From Pseudomonas sp. Leaf58 (GTDB lineage Bacteria > Pseudomonadota > Gammaproteobacteria > Pseudomonadales > Pseudomonadaceae), in assembly GCF_003627215.1 (NCBI RefSeq), contig NZ_CP032677.1:687501-751500 (forward strand): a stretch of 64,000 bases of DNA, in the 5' to 3' direction. Made by a program: the position numbers and the translations under genes. The notes beneath the pieces are model-generated. The model worked only from the letters and a program-made list of their open reading frames with translations. It ran no database searches and was not told the DNA's origin. Below, piece by piece: positions 12,974 through 21,408 of the stretch; positions within the stretch are counted from its first letter, which is position 1, and every line of letters starts with the position of its first letter.

Positions 12974-13403
12974 CACCCGTATCGGCCAGAACACCGAAGT
13001 CACCCTGCACTTCGCGCTGCACCTGGAAAACGGCGACACCGTCGACAGCACTTTCGACAAAGCCCCGGCCACCTTCAAGGTGGGCGATGGCAACCTGCTG
13101 CCTGGCTTTGAAAACGCCCTGTTCGGCTTCAAGGCCGGTGACAAGCGCACCGTGGTGGTAGCCCCGGAGAACGCCTTCGGCCAGCCCAACCCGCAGAACG
13201 TGCAAGTCATGCCACGGTCGCAGTTCGAGGGCATGGAGCTGTCCGATGGGCTGCTGATCATCTTCAACGACGCCGCCAACACCGAGCTGCCGGGTGTGGT
13301 CAAAGCGTTCGATGATGACCAGGTGACCATCGACTTCAATCACCCACTGGCTGGCAAGACCCTCACCTTCGAGGTGGAGATCCTCGAGGTCAAGGCCCTG
13401 TAA
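12966..13403 (+). CDS. fkpB: FKBP-type peptidyl-prolyl isomerase (SlpA/FkpB family)
   Basis: A 145-residue SlyD-like FKBP with the inserted-in-flap domain: [12 protein letters not shown] near the start, then [23 protein letters not shown] and the C-terminal FKBP strands. It catalyses proline isomerisation and acts as a small chaperone. It overlaps lspA by 8 bp and is followed 14 nt later by ispH, the same linkage found in enterobacteria. GAGGA upstream of the ATG. Confidence 0.94.
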   Translation: MTDTRIGQNTEVTLHFALHLENGDTVDSTFDKAPATFKVGDGNLLPGFENALFGFKAGDKRTVVVAPENAFGQPNPQNVQVMPRSQFEGMELSDGLLIIFNDAANTELPGVVKAFDDDQVTIDFNHPLAGKTLTFEVEILEVKAL

Positions 13404-13417
13404 GCCTGGAGCTGAGC

Positions 13418-14365
13418 ATGCAAATCAAACTCGCCAACCCTCGCGGCTTCTGCGCCGGGGTCGACCGGGCCATCGAGATCGTCAACCGCGCGCTGGAAGT
13501 CTTCGGCCCGCCGATCTACGTGCGTCACGAAGTGGTGCACAACAAGTTCGTGGTAGAAGACCTGCGCAACCGTGGGGCCATCTTCGTCGAAGAGCTGGAC
13601 CAGGTGCCGGACGATGTCATTGTCATCTTCAGTGCTCACGGTGTGTCCCAGGCTGTGCGTCAGGAAGCCGCTGGTCGTGGCCTGAAAGTGTTCGATGCCA
13701 CCTGCCCGCTGGTGACCAAGGTGCACATCGAAGTAGCCAAGTACAGCCGCGATGGCCGTGAGTGCATTCTCATCGGCCACGAAGGGCACCCGGAAGTCGA
13801 AGGCACCATGGGCCAGTACGACGCCAGCAACGGTGGTGCCATCTACCTCGTCGAAGACGAGGAGGATGTGGCCAACCTGCACGTGCGTGACCCCGATCAT
13901 CTGGCTTTCGTGACCCAGACCACGCTGTCGATGGACGACACCAGTCGCGTTATCGATGCCCTGCGTGCGCGCTTCCCGAACATTGGTGGCCCGCGCAAGG
14001 ACGACATTTGCTATGCCACCCAGAACCGCCAGGATGCGGTGAAGCAACTGGCGGACGAGTGCGACGTGGTACTGGTGGTTGGCAGCCCGAACAGCTCCAA
14101 CTCCAACCGCTTGCGTGAACTGGCTGAGCGCATGGGCACCCCGGCCTACCTGATCGACGGTGCCGAGGACCTGCAACAAGTCTGGTTCGAACAGGCAGCG
14201 CGCATTGGCATTACCGCCGGGGCTTCGGCACCCGAAGTGCTGGTGCGTGGCGTGATCGAGCAGCTCAAGGCTTGGGGCGCCACCGGCGCTGAAGAGCTGG
14301 ATGGGCGGGAAGAGAACATCACCTTCTCCATGCCCAAAGAGCTGCGGGTTCGCTCGCTGATCTGA
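13418..14365 (+). CDS. ispH: 4-hydroxy-3-methylbut-2-enyl diphosphate reductase
   Basis: A 315-residue iron-sulfur enzyme for the last step of the MEP isoprenoid pathway, giving IPP and DMAPP. The three cluster-binding cysteines are present: C12 in [13 protein letters not shown]96 in DATCPLVTK and C198 in [23 protein letters not shown] carries the catalytic glutamate region. Last gene of the ribF-ileS-lspA-fkpB-ispH operon, with GGAG upstream. Confidence 0.97.
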   Translation: MQIKLANPRGFCAGVDRAIEIVNRALEVFGPPIYVRHEVVHNKFVVEDLRNRGAIFVEELDQVPDDVIVIFSAHGVSQAVRQEAAGRGLKVFDATCPLVTKVHIEVAKYSRDGRECILIGHEGHPEVEGTMGQYDASNGGAIYLVEDEEDVANLHVRDPDHLAFVTQTTLSMDDTSRVIDALRARFPNIGGPRKDDICYATQNRQDAVKQLADECDVVLVVGSPNSSNSNRLRELAERMGTPAYLIDGAEDLQQVWFEQAARIGITAGASAPEVLVRGVIEQLKAWGATGAEELDGREENITFSMPKELRVRSLI

Positions 14366-14438
14366 TCCTGCCCGGAGATTGCGTGGTCCCTTGCATCTGC
14401 ACGATGTTCGGGATTACGCGGCTCCTATCACGACCGCA

Positions 14439-14927
14439 CTAACCGGCACAGCGGTTATTGTTGCGGTCCTCTGTAAGCAAATTGACTCTTCCAGACGATG
14501 CCATCACCACTTGATAACGGCTGGTGGCGGATGAGCGCTCGCACACTTCCAGCGACACGGCAAACCAACCGTTACCGCGATTCATTGGCACCCCCTGCGC
14601 ACTGAACTTGAATTGCTCACCGCCATTGCTGGTAATTTTCAGCGGTCGGGCAAGCCGCTGCTCACGCAGCACCTGCCGGTTATGCTCCAGTGCCACCCGC
14701 CAACCATTCCCCCAGTTGCCATCCAACGCCTGCACCAGCACCGGCTGACTTTGCAGCATGGCATGGCTGCGCGCACTGCGCAGTGTCTGCGCCAAATCAC
14801 GGGCCACAGCCGCCCGGTGTAGGTCATCGCTCATCCGGGCGTAGGCCGGTATGCCGAGCTGTGTCAGCAAGACGGCCACTGCCAAGGCCGACAACATTTG
14901 TATCAGTGTTACACCGCGTTGCTTCAC
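14439..14927 (-). CDS. FimT/GspH-type minor pseudopilin
   Basis: A 162-residue type IV pilin-like protein, transcribed opposite to the other pseudopilin genes. The short leader ends KQRG, followed by VTLIQMLSALAVAVLLT as the hydrophobic helix, so PilD would cut after the glycine. The +5 residue is Q instead of the usual E. The start is the GTG at 14927, because GGGGGGAA lies just upstream on the minus strand and this gives the normal short leader; the open frame continues 60 codons upstream without a pilin-like leader. The body has a GspH/FimT look (DLAQTLRSARSHAM). Likely part of a pilus-tip priming complex. Confidence 0.82.
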   Translation of the reverse strand: MKQRGVTLIQMLSALAVAVLLTQLGIPAYARMSDDLHRAAVARDLAQTLRSARSHAMLQSQPVLVQALDGNWGNGWRVALEHNRQVLREQRLARPLKITSNGGEQFKFSAQGVPMNRGNGWFAVSLEVCERSSATSRYQVVMASSGRVNLLTEDRNNNRCAG

Positions 14928-15036
14928 CGTGCATTCCCCCCTGGAAGTGCTTGGCTGTAGCTTCACCGACGATGGACACGCGCTCCAGTCGTCCGAGTTC
15001 AAAGCAATCGCGGGAAAAGTCGCAGGAGGTGCAGGG

Positions 15037-15219
15037 ATGCACGCAAGGCAACGGGGCATGACGCTCCTGGAAGTGTTATTGGCGATGCTGGTAGTGGCTG
15101 TGGGCATGTTTGCAGCGGCGGGGTTGCAGCTTCAGGCATTGCAGGCTGCGGACAGCGCGCGCCGCGCGGGGCAGGCCGCGATGGCGGCGCACAGCGAGCA
15201 AGAGAGGGGGCGGTTATGA
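15037..15219 (+). CDS. PilV-like minor pseudopilin, truncated (60 residues)
   Basis: A short pseudopilin with a perfect leader and helix (ARQRG, then MTLLEVLLAMLVVAVGMF) but only 60 residues in total; PilV proteins are usually well over 120. AGGAGGT lies 6 nt upstream and the stop overlaps the pilW start (ATGA), so it sits in the operon and is probably translated. The usual C-terminal globular domain is absent. It may be a decayed pilV or a functional helix-only variant. Confidence 0.75.
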   Translation: MHARQRGMTLLEVLLAMLVVAVGMFAAAGLQLQALQAADSARRAGQAAMAAHSEQERGRL

Positions 15220-15863
15220 GCCGCGCCCAGCGCGGTTTTGGCTTGCTTGAGCTGATGTTGGCGCTGGCTACCGGTTTGATGCTGCTGGCGGCGGCCAGCC
15301 AACTCTTTGCCTCCGCTCACCAGGCCTGGCGGCTGCAAAGCACCTCCGTGCGCATGCAGGATGAAGCCCGCCTGGCATTGCTGCGCATGGCCCAGGATAT
15401 CCGCATGGCAGGCATGTTCGGCTGCCTGCGTCTGCAGCCTGCCGACTTCAGAAGCACAGTCGCGCAGCAGGCCTTCGCTCGGCCGGTGGACGTGGGGCAA
15501 TCTACCCTGAGCCTGGTTGTGGCGGAACTGCCCGGGCAGGTGGGGGCGCCTGACTGGTTCGTGCAAACGGACTGCCTAAAAAAGGTAGTCGTGGAGAAAG
15601 TGCGAAACGAGGGCAAGCTTTATCCACTGGCATACCCCGTCAGCCAGTATGTCTACCAGCTTCAAGGCAATACGCTGAAATTCAAGCGCGGAAAAAGCTT
15701 CCAGCCATTGGTAGAGAATGTGCGGGAGATGCACGTGGAGCGTGTGCAAACGTCGAAAGGGGGCAGGGTGGACATTGCTCTGACGTTGTACGAGCCCTTT
15801 TTCAAAATTGAGCAGCACCACGCGCTGAGCGTGGCAATCCGCAACCCGGTACCTGCTTCATGA
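15216..15863 (+). CDS. pilW: PilW-like minor pseudopilin
   Basis: A 215-residue minor pseudopilin. The leader ends QRG, followed by FGLLELMLALATGLMLLAA with glutamate at +5, then the PilW-type RMQDEARLALLRMAQDIRMAG segment. PilW belongs to the tip complex that primes type IV pilus assembly. Overlaps pilV upstream and pilX downstream by 4 bp each, so the cluster is a tight operon. Confidence 0.85.
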   Translation: MSRAQRGFGLLELMLALATGLMLLAAASQLFASAHQAWRLQSTSVRMQDEARLALLRMAQDIRMAGMFGCLRLQPADFRSTVAQQAFARPVDVGQSTLSLVVAELPGQVGAPDWFVQTDCLKKVVVEKVRNEGKLYPLAYPVSQYVYQLQGNTLKFKRGKSFQPLVENVREMHVERVQTSKGGRVDIALTLYEPFFKIEQHHALSVAIRNPVPAS

Positions 15864-16324
15864 GCCGCCAACGTGGCGTGGTTCTGTTGTTGGCCTTGGT
15901 ACTCAGCATGCTGCTGGCCCTGCTGGCTGCATCTGCCCTGGGCGATGCGATAGTGGAAACGCGGATGACGGGTTACCTAAGCGATGGCCTGCTGGCACTG
16001 GACGAGGCCGAAGCTGCGTTGCTGGCTGGGAAGGGCGAGCTTGAGCGGGCCCCCCCTGAGCCTTGTACCGTGTGCCTGCCGCCAAACCGACCGCATGATT
16101 TGCTTGGGCAGTGGCAGCGCACGCAAAACGGTTACTTCCAGCTACAGAACCTAGGCCAGAGCCATCGCGCTGCGCACCTGCCGGTAGGTCAGCCGGTCAC
16201 CCTGTTCCGGATAACCGCTGTCAGCAAGCAAACCCAGTCGCGACATGTACTGGAAGCGGTCTATGCCGTGGCCGACGGCCTCACCCAACGCATCAGCTGG
16301 CGGCAAAGACTGCGAGGAGACTGA
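15860..16324 (+). CDS. pilX: PilX-like minor pseudopilin
   Basis: A 154-residue protein with the PilX N-terminal pattern SRQRGVVLLLALVLSMLLALL. It lacks glutamate at +5, as other PilX/GspK-type subunits do. It starts inside the end of pilW and ends 1 nt before the pilE start codon. In P. aeruginosa pilX is followed by the large adhesin gene pilY1; here pilE follows directly. Confidence 0.82.
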   Translation: MSRQRGVVLLLALVLSMLLALLAASALGDAIVETRMTGYLSDGLLALDEAEAALLAGKGELERAPPEPCTVCLPPNRPHDLLGQWQRTQNGYFQLQNLGQSHRAAHLPVGQPVTLFRITAVSKQTQSRHVLEAVYAVADGLTQRISWRQRLRGD

Positions 16325-16325
16325 C

Positions 16326-16715
16326 ATGCAGCAAGGCTTGAGCTTGATCGAATTGTTGATTGTGCTGGCCGTGACCGGCATTCTGGCAGCCATTGCCTAC
16401 CCCAGTTACAGCGACCCGCTTCGCCGAGCCGCACGCAGCGAAGTGGTTGGCCTGCTGCATGATGCTGCCCTGCGCCTGGAGCGCCACCGTGTGCGCACCG
16501 GCCAATACGCCGAGGGCGACCCGGCCTTGCCTGCCGGTAACCGCTACTACAGCCTGCAGGCCCAGCGCGACAGCGACACCTTCACGTTGCGCGCCCGGCG
16601 TCTGCCGAGCGGGCTGATGGCGCAAGACCGCTGTGGCGATTTTCAGCTCGACCAGGCCGGCGTGCGGAGCAATCCGGGTGCCGAAGCGGGCAGCGAGCAC
16701 TGCTGGGGAAGCTGA
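16326..16715 (+). CDS. pilE: PilE-like minor pilin
   Basis: A 129-residue pilin-like protein: leader MQQG, then LSLIELLIVLAVTGILAAIAYPSY with glutamate at +5, a classic type IVa helix. Two cysteines (RCGDF and HCWGS) near the C-terminus could form the D-loop disulfide. GAGGAG is placed 6-12 nt upstream of the ATG. It is the last gene of the pseudopilin operon. Confidence 0.85.
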   Translation: MQQGLSLIELLIVLAVTGILAAIAYPSYSDPLRRAARSEVVGLLHDAALRLERHRVRTGQYAEGDPALPAGNRYYSLQAQRDSDTFTLRARRLPSGLMAQDRCGDFQLDQAGVRSNPGAEAGSEHCWGS

Positions 16716-16769
16716 AGGTTGAATGGTGCCCGATGCATCGCGGTTTTACTTCAGGTGTTGGATCGACAG

Positions 16770-17867
16770 ATGAGCAAGCAAGTAGTGGTGATCGGCGGCG
16801 GGGTGATCGGCCTGCTGACGGCGTTCAACCTGGCGGCCAAGGTCGGGCAGGTGGTGGTGTGTGATCAGGGCGAGGTCGGCCGCGAGTCGTCCTGGGCTGG
16901 CGGTGGCATTGTTTCGCCGCTGTACCCGTGGCGCTACAGCCCGGCCGTGACCGCCTTGGCGCACTGGTCGCAGGACTTCTACCCACAGTTGGGCGAGCGT
17001 TTGTTCGCCAGCACCGGTGTCGACCCTGAAGTGCACACCACAGGCCTGTACTGGCTCGACCTGGACGACGAAGCCGAGGCATTGGCCTGGGCCGTGCGCG
17101 AGCAGCGGCCGTTGAGTGCCGTGGATATCTCGGCAGCCTATGACGCGGTACCGGTGCTTGGCCCGGGCTTCAAGCGCGCCATCTACATGGCCGGTGTGGC
17201 CAATGTGCGCAACCCGCGCCTGGTTAAATCACTCAAGGCGGCATTGCTGGCGCTGCCAAACGTTACCTTGCGCGAGCACTGCCAGGTTACCGGCTTTGTC
17301 CAGCGCGACGGGCGCGTGGCCGGCGTGCAAACGGTTGACGGCGTGCTGGCGGCGGATGAGGTGGTGCTCAGTGCGGGCGCCTGGAGTGGCGAGCTGCTGC
17401 GTACGCTTGGCCTTGAGCTGCCGGTGGAGCCGGTGAAGGGCCAGATGATCCTGTTCAAGTGTGCCGCGGACTTCTTGCCCAGCATGGTGCTGGCTAAAGG
17501 GCGGTATGCGATCCCACGGCGCGATGGGCACATTCTGGTGGGCAGCACGCTGGAGCATGCCGGGTATGACAAGACCCCAACCGTGGATGCGCTGGAGAGC
17601 TTGAAGGCGTCGGCGCTGGAGTTGCTGCCTGAACTCGAAGGGGCCACGGTGGTGGCGCATTGGGCCGGGCTGCGGCCGGGGTCGCCCGAAGGCATACCCT
17701 ACATCGGCCCGGTGCCAGGGCATGAAGGGTTGTGGCTGAACTGCGGGCATTACCGCAATGGGCTGGTGCTGGCGCCGGCTTCGTGCCAGCTGTTTAGCGA
17801 CTTGCTGACCGGGGCCGAGCCGATCATCGACCCGGCGCCGTATGCGCCAGAAGGGCGGTTGGGCTGA
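16770..17867 (+). CDS. thiO: FAD-dependent glycine oxidase / DadA-like oxidoreductase
   Basis: A 365-residue FAD enzyme of the DAO family. The dinucleotide-binding GGGVIGL is at residues 8-14, and the C-terminal GLRPGSPEGIPYIGP and GHYRNGLVLAP blocks are typical. ThiO converts glycine to the imine used in thiazole synthesis for thiamine. The start is the ATG giving MSKQVVVIGGG; an upstream in-frame start would add 17 residues that fit no domain. No other thiamine gene is nearby, so the substrate rests on family resemblance. Confidence 0.85.
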   Translation: MSKQVVVIGGGVIGLLTAFNLAAKVGQVVVCDQGEVGRESSWAGGGIVSPLYPWRYSPAVTALAHWSQDFYPQLGERLFASTGVDPEVHTTGLYWLDLDDEAEALAWAVREQRPLSAVDISAAYDAVPVLGPGFKRAIYMAGVANVRNPRLVKSLKAALLALPNVTLREHCQVTGFVQRDGRVAGVQTVDGVLAADEVVLSAGAWSGELLRTLGLELPVEPVKGQMILFKCAADFLPSMVLAKGRYAIPRRDGHILVGSTLEHAGYDKTPTVDALESLKASALELLPELEGATVVAHWAGLRPGSPEGIPYIGPVPGHEGLWLNCGHYRNGLVLAPASCQLFSDLLTGAEPIIDPAPYAPEGRLG

Positions 17868-17897
17868 TACAGCACAGGTTTTGAGAACTGCTCGACC

Positions 17898-17974
17898 CCT
17901 GTAGGCGCGGGATCACCCGCGAATGCGTCGGTAGCTTCACAGCAGCATTCGCGGGTAAACCCGCTGCTACAAGG
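17898..17974. repeat. REP-type inverted pair
   Basis: Two diverged copies of the pseudomonad REP palindrome in inverted orientation (GCGGGATCACCCGCGAATGC, and GCATTCGCGGGTAAACCCGC), between thiO and the next convergent gene. Confidence 0.85.
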
Positions 17975-17982
17975 TTTTGTGT

Positions 17983-18213
17983 TCAACCCTGGCGGCCAGG
18001 GCCTTGCTGCAAGTGCGCCTGGCTGCAATACCACTCATTACCCTGCTGCAGTGCCCGGTCATTGGGCAAGTGCACGCCGCAATGGGCGCAGCGCACCATC
18101 TGCAGCGGCGCATCCAGCTTCGCCTCAGGGTGCGACTGCTGGCTGACTTTGAACTTGCGCCACAGCCAGAACGCGGCGGCGATCAGGGCGATCCAGAAAA
18201 GTAGGCGAACCAT
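17983..18213 (-). CDS. Small membrane-anchored zinc-finger-like protein (PP0621-like)
   Basis: A 76-residue protein with one N-terminal membrane span (MVRLLFWIALIAAAFWLW) and a cytoplasmic tail with two cysteine pairs: CAHC, then a lone C before SQAHL, resembling a degenerate MYND or treble-clef finger. The start at 18213 begins directly at the membrane segment; the open frame upstream crosses the bamD terminator. Resembles a small conserved Pseudomonas family of unknown role. Confidence 0.8.
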   Translation of the reverse strand: MVRLLFWIALIAAAFWLWRKFKVSQQSHPEAKLDAPLQMVRCAHCGVHLPNDRALQQGNEWYCSQAHLQQGPGRQG

Positions 18214-18264
18214 GGTGTCCAGCTTGTCGGTTGAAGAAGCCAACAGTCTAGGACGCGGCCAATA

Positions 18265-18292
18265 AAAAAGGGAGGCCCAAGGCCTCCCTTTC
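18265..18292 (-). terminator. Intrinsic terminator of bamD
   Basis: On the minus strand AAAGGGAGGCC and GGCCTCCCTTT pair closely and run into TTTTATT. It lies 16 nt after the bamD stop. Confidence 0.88.
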
Positions 18293-18307
18293 ACATGCCG
18301 CTGTGTG

Positions 18308-19327
18308 TCAGTCGAACAGACCAAAGGTCATGTAGCTGAACAGCGAGCGGTCTTTCTCGGCTTCCTTCGGCCCTTCCGGCACGATCGGGTCACCGTTCTC
18401 GTCCTTTGGCAGCAGCTCTTGCGGCATCTCGTCGCGGGCGTCCTGGAACTGCTTGACCACGTCCTGGTTGGCGCGGGTTTCGCCCGGCGGCAGTGGGGCG
18501 TCGGTTTCGATCAGGCCCAGGGTGGCCTTGGACAGCCAGCCACGGCCATCAGACTCGGTCTGCTTGGGCTGGAACTCGCCATCGACCAGGCTCGGGTGGT
18601 CGGGGTAGTTGAGCTTGAGGGTTTCCAGGCTGGTAGCGGCCAATTCGTCCAGGTGCATCTTCTGGTACGACTCGACCATCACCGCCAGGCCGTCGCCGAC
18701 CGATGGGGTTTCCTGGAAGTTTTCCACCACGTAACGGCCACGGTTGGCGGCGGCCACATACGCCTGACGGCTCAGGTAGTAGTCGGCCACGTGAATTTCG
18801 TACGCGGCCAGCAGGTTGCGCAGGTAGATCATGCGCTGCTTGGCGTCGGGTGCGTAGCGGCTGTTAGGGAAGCGGCTGGTCAGCTGGGCGAACTCATTGT
18901 ACGAGTCGCGGGCGGCACCCGGGTCACGCTTGGTCATGTCCAGCGGCAGGAAGCGCGCCAGCAGGCCACGGTCCTGGTCGAACGAGGTCAGGCCCTTGAG
19001 GTAGTAGGCGTAATCGACGTTCGGGTGCTGCGGGTGCAGGCGGATGAAGCGCTCGGCAGCCGACTTGGCAGCCTCCGGCTCGGAGTTCTTGTAGTTGGCG
19101 TAGATCAGCTCGAGCTGCGCCTGGTCGGCATAGCGGCCGAACGGGTAGCGCGACTCCAGGGCCTTGAGCTTGTTCACGGCGCTGGTATAGCTGGAGTTGT
19201 CCAGGTCAGCTTGCGCCTGCTGGTACAGCTCGGCCTCGCTGAGGTTCTCGTCAATCACTTCCTTATTGGAGGAACAGGCCGCGGTGAGCCCGAGGATGGC
19301 GATCAGCAGCAGGTGTTTCACTTGCAT
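18308..19327 (-). CDS. bamD: Outer-membrane assembly lipoprotein BamD
   Basis: A 339-residue lipoprotein: the signal peptide ends in the lipobox LTAAC (cysteine near residue 18), followed by TPR repeats ([20 protein letters not shown] onward) and [25 protein letters not shown]. BamD is the essential partner of BamA in beta-barrel insertion. The C-terminus has a long charged tail longer than that of E. coli BamD (about 245 residues), as usual in pseudomonads. The start is the ATG beginning MQVKHLLLI; the open frame upstream runs through the divergent intergenic region. Divergent from rluD. Confidence 0.95.
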   Translation of the reverse strand: MQVKHLLLIAILGLTAACSSNKEVIDENLSEAELYQQAQADLDNSSYTSAVNKLKALESRYPFGRYADQAQLELIYANYKNSEPEAAKSAAERFIRLHPQHPNVDYAYYLKGLTSFDQDRGLLARFLPLDMTKRDPGAARDSYNEFAQLTSRFPNSRYAPDAKQRMIYLRNLLAAYEIHVADYYLSRQAYVAAANRGRYVVENFQETPSVGDGLAVMVESYQKMHLDELAATSLETLKLNYPDHPSLVDGEFQPKQTESDGRGWLSKATLGLIETDAPLPPGETRANQDVVKQFQDARDEMPQELLPKDENGDPIVPEGPKEAEKDRSLFSYMTFGLFD

Positions 19328-19474
19328 GGCGGCTTGTGTCCCTTTGACGGCCGCTGTCTTGGGCGGAGCCGTCCTGTTATGATGAGCGCCCCGGCCAACC
19401 CCGGGACAAAAGAAGCCGTATTTAACCACAAGCTCGCAGCCGAAACCAAAGGCTGTGCGCCCGCCGAATCGAGC

Positions 19475-20437
19475 ATGTCCGAGATCATTCAACTTAGCGC
19501 AGAGGTACCGTCCGAACTGGGCGGTCAACGCCTCGACCAGGTCGCCGCCCAATTGTTCGCCGAGTACTCGCGTTCGCGGCTAACTTCGTGGATCAAAGAG
19601 GGCCGCCTGACGGTCGATGGCGCAGTCGTGCGCCCTCGAGACATCGTCCATGGTGGTTCGCAGCTCATGCTGGAGGCCGAGCAAGAGGCCCAGGGTGAGT
19701 GGATCGCCGAAGACATCGAGCTGGATATCGTCTACGAAGACGACCACATCATGGTGATCAACAAGCCTGCCGGGCTGGTTGTGCACCCGGCCGCCGGGCA
19801 TGCCAGCGGTACCCTGCTCAATGCACTGCTGCACCACGTGCCCGACATCGTCAACGTGCCGCGTGCCGGTATCGTTCATCGCCTGGATAAAGACACCACC
19901 GGGCTGATGGTGGTGGCCAAGACCTTGCAAGCGCAGACCAAACTGGTCGAGCAGATGCAAAGCCGCAAGGTCAGCCGCATTTACGAGTGCATCGTGATTG
20001 GTGTGGTGACCGCAGGTGGCAAAATCGATGCGCCGATCGGCCGCCATGGCGGTATGCGCCAGCGCATGGCGGTAACCGACGGTGGCAAGCCGGCGGTCAG
20101 CCACTACCGTGTGCTCAAGCGCTTCCGTTCGCACACCCATGTGCGGGTGAAGCTGGAAACCGGCCGTACCCACCAAATTCGCGTGCACATGGCCCATGTG
20201 GGGTTCCCGCTGGTCGGCGACCAGACGTACGGCGGGCGCTTCCGCATTCCGCCGGCTGCCAGCCCAACCATGGTCGAAGCGGTCAAGAGCTTCCCACGGC
20301 AGGCGCTGCATGCACGTTTCCTTGCGTTGGCCCACCCGATTACCGGTGAGGTGATGAAGTGGGAATCGCCACTGCCGGATGACTTCGTCTGGTTGCTGTC
20401 GCTGCTGAACCAGGACCGCGAGAGCTTTATCGGATGA
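19475..20437 (+). CDS. rluD: 23S rRNA pseudouridine synthase RluD
   Basis: A 320-residue enzyme that makes the pseudouridines of helix 69 in 23S rRNA. It has an N-terminal S4 RNA-binding domain ([20 protein letters not shown]) and the RluA-family catalytic motif HRLDKDTTG with D138 as nucleophile. The start MSEIIQL gives the normal family length. It is divergent from bamD, a linkage conserved in gammaproteobacteria, and overlaps pgeF by ATGA. Confidence 0.96.
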   Translation: MSEIIQLSAEVPSELGGQRLDQVAAQLFAEYSRSRLTSWIKEGRLTVDGAVVRPRDIVHGGSQLMLEAEQEAQGEWIAEDIELDIVYEDDHIMVINKPAGLVVHPAAGHASGTLLNALLHHVPDIVNVPRAGIVHRLDKDTTGLMVVAKTLQAQTKLVEQMQSRKVSRIYECIVIGVVTAGGKIDAPIGRHGGMRQRMAVTDGGKPAVSHYRVLKRFRSHTHVRVKLETGRTHQIRVHMAHVGFPLVGDQTYGGRFRIPPAASPTMVEAVKSFPRQALHARFLALAHPITGEVMKWESPLPDDFVWLLSLLNQDRESFIG

Positions 20438-21174
20438 GTGGCCTGACACAGTCGCTGTTGTTCCCCGACTGGCCGGCCCCGGCCTCGGTGCGCGCCTGTG
20501 TCACCACCCGCCAGGGCGGCGTCAGCCTGCCGCCCTATGAATCCTTCAACCTTGGCGATCATGTAGGGGATGACCCTGTAGCGGTCGCCGAGAACCGCCG
20601 TCGCCTGGGCGACGAATTCGCCATCCAGCCGGCTTGGCTAAAACAGGTGCATGGCCTGGTGGTGGCGGATGCCGACCCGGCCGTGGTGGCCGAGGCCGAC
20701 GCCAGTTGGACCAACCAGCCTGGTATTGCCTGTGCCGTCATGACTGCCGACTGCCTGCCCGCGCTGTTTTGCGACCGGGCAGGGACGCGCGTGGCTGCGG
20801 CGCATGCGGGATGGCGTGGGCTGGCGGGCGGTGTGCTGGAGGCTACGCTGGACCGCCTGGCGCTGGCGCCGGAAGAGGTACTGGTGTGGTTGGGGCCGGC
20901 CATCGGCCCGCAGGCGTTCGAGGTAGGGCTGGAAGTGCGTGATGCCTTTACCGCAGTGCACCCTGAAGCAGCTCGGGCTTTTGTCGATGGCGAACGGCCG
21001 GGCAAACTGATGGCCGACATCTATGAACTGGCGCGCATTCGCCTAACGGCGCGTGGGGTGACCGCTGTTTATGGCGGTGGCTTGTGCACGGTCAGTGATG
21101 CGCGGTTCTTCTCCTATCGCCGTACCCCGCAGGGTGGGCGGTTTGCTTCCTTGGTGTGGCTGGAGCCTCGCTAG
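20434..21174 (+). CDS. pgeF: PgeF (YfiH) family protein, laccase-like domain
   Basis: A 246-residue member of the multicopper-oxidase-like YfiH family. Metal-site motifs are present: KQVHG, MTADCLPALF and AAHAGWRGLAGG. Members act on purine nucleosides, and in E. coli the protein has been linked to fidelity of peptidoglycan precursor composition. Overlaps rluD by 4 bp, the usual rluD-pgeF pairing, followed by clpB as in many gammaproteobacteria. Confidence 0.92.
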   Translation: MSGLTQSLLFPDWPAPASVRACVTTRQGGVSLPPYESFNLGDHVGDDPVAVAENRRRLGDEFAIQPAWLKQVHGLVVADADPAVVAEADASWTNQPGIACAVMTADCLPALFCDRAGTRVAAAHAGWRGLAGGVLEATLDRLALAPEEVLVWLGPAIGPQAFEVGLEVRDAFTAVHPEAARAFVDGERPGKLMADIYELARIRLTARGVTAVYGGGLCTVSDARFFSYRRTPQGGRFASLVWLEPR

Positions 21175-21262
21175 CCTGTACCGGCCTCTTCGCGGGCGCG
21201 CCTGCTCCCACAGGGTATGTGCAAAGTTTGAAACCTGTGGGGGCATGCCCGCGAATGGGCCC
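21175..21262. repeat. REP-type inverted pair
   Basis: Diverged REP halves: GGCCTCTTCGCGGGCGCGCC with CTCCCACAGG, then CCTGTGGGGGCATGCCCGCG in inverse orientation. It lies between pgeF and the clpB promoter. Confidence 0.82.
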
Positions 21263-21302
21263 CATGCAATCTAACAGGTTGACTTTGGTCAATCCCGCTA
21301 CG

Positions 21303-21330
21303 CTTGAATCTCCCAGAATCAGCCTTATCT
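21303..21330 (+). promoter_or_regulatory. Heat-shock (sigma-32 type) promoter of clpB
   Basis: CTTGAA at 21303-21308, a 14-nt spacer, then CCTTATCT at 21323-21330, against the sigma-32 pattern CTTGAA-N(13-15)-CCCCATNT. The predicted leader to the clpB ATG is about 70 nt. Fits the known heat-shock control of clpB. Confidence 0.75.
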
Positions 21331-21408
21331 ATAAGGTCATCTCAGGCAGGTTTCTTCATAACAGGCGCTGTCCATCGCTCCGACCTGCCCTTTAAAGGAA
21401 GGTACACC

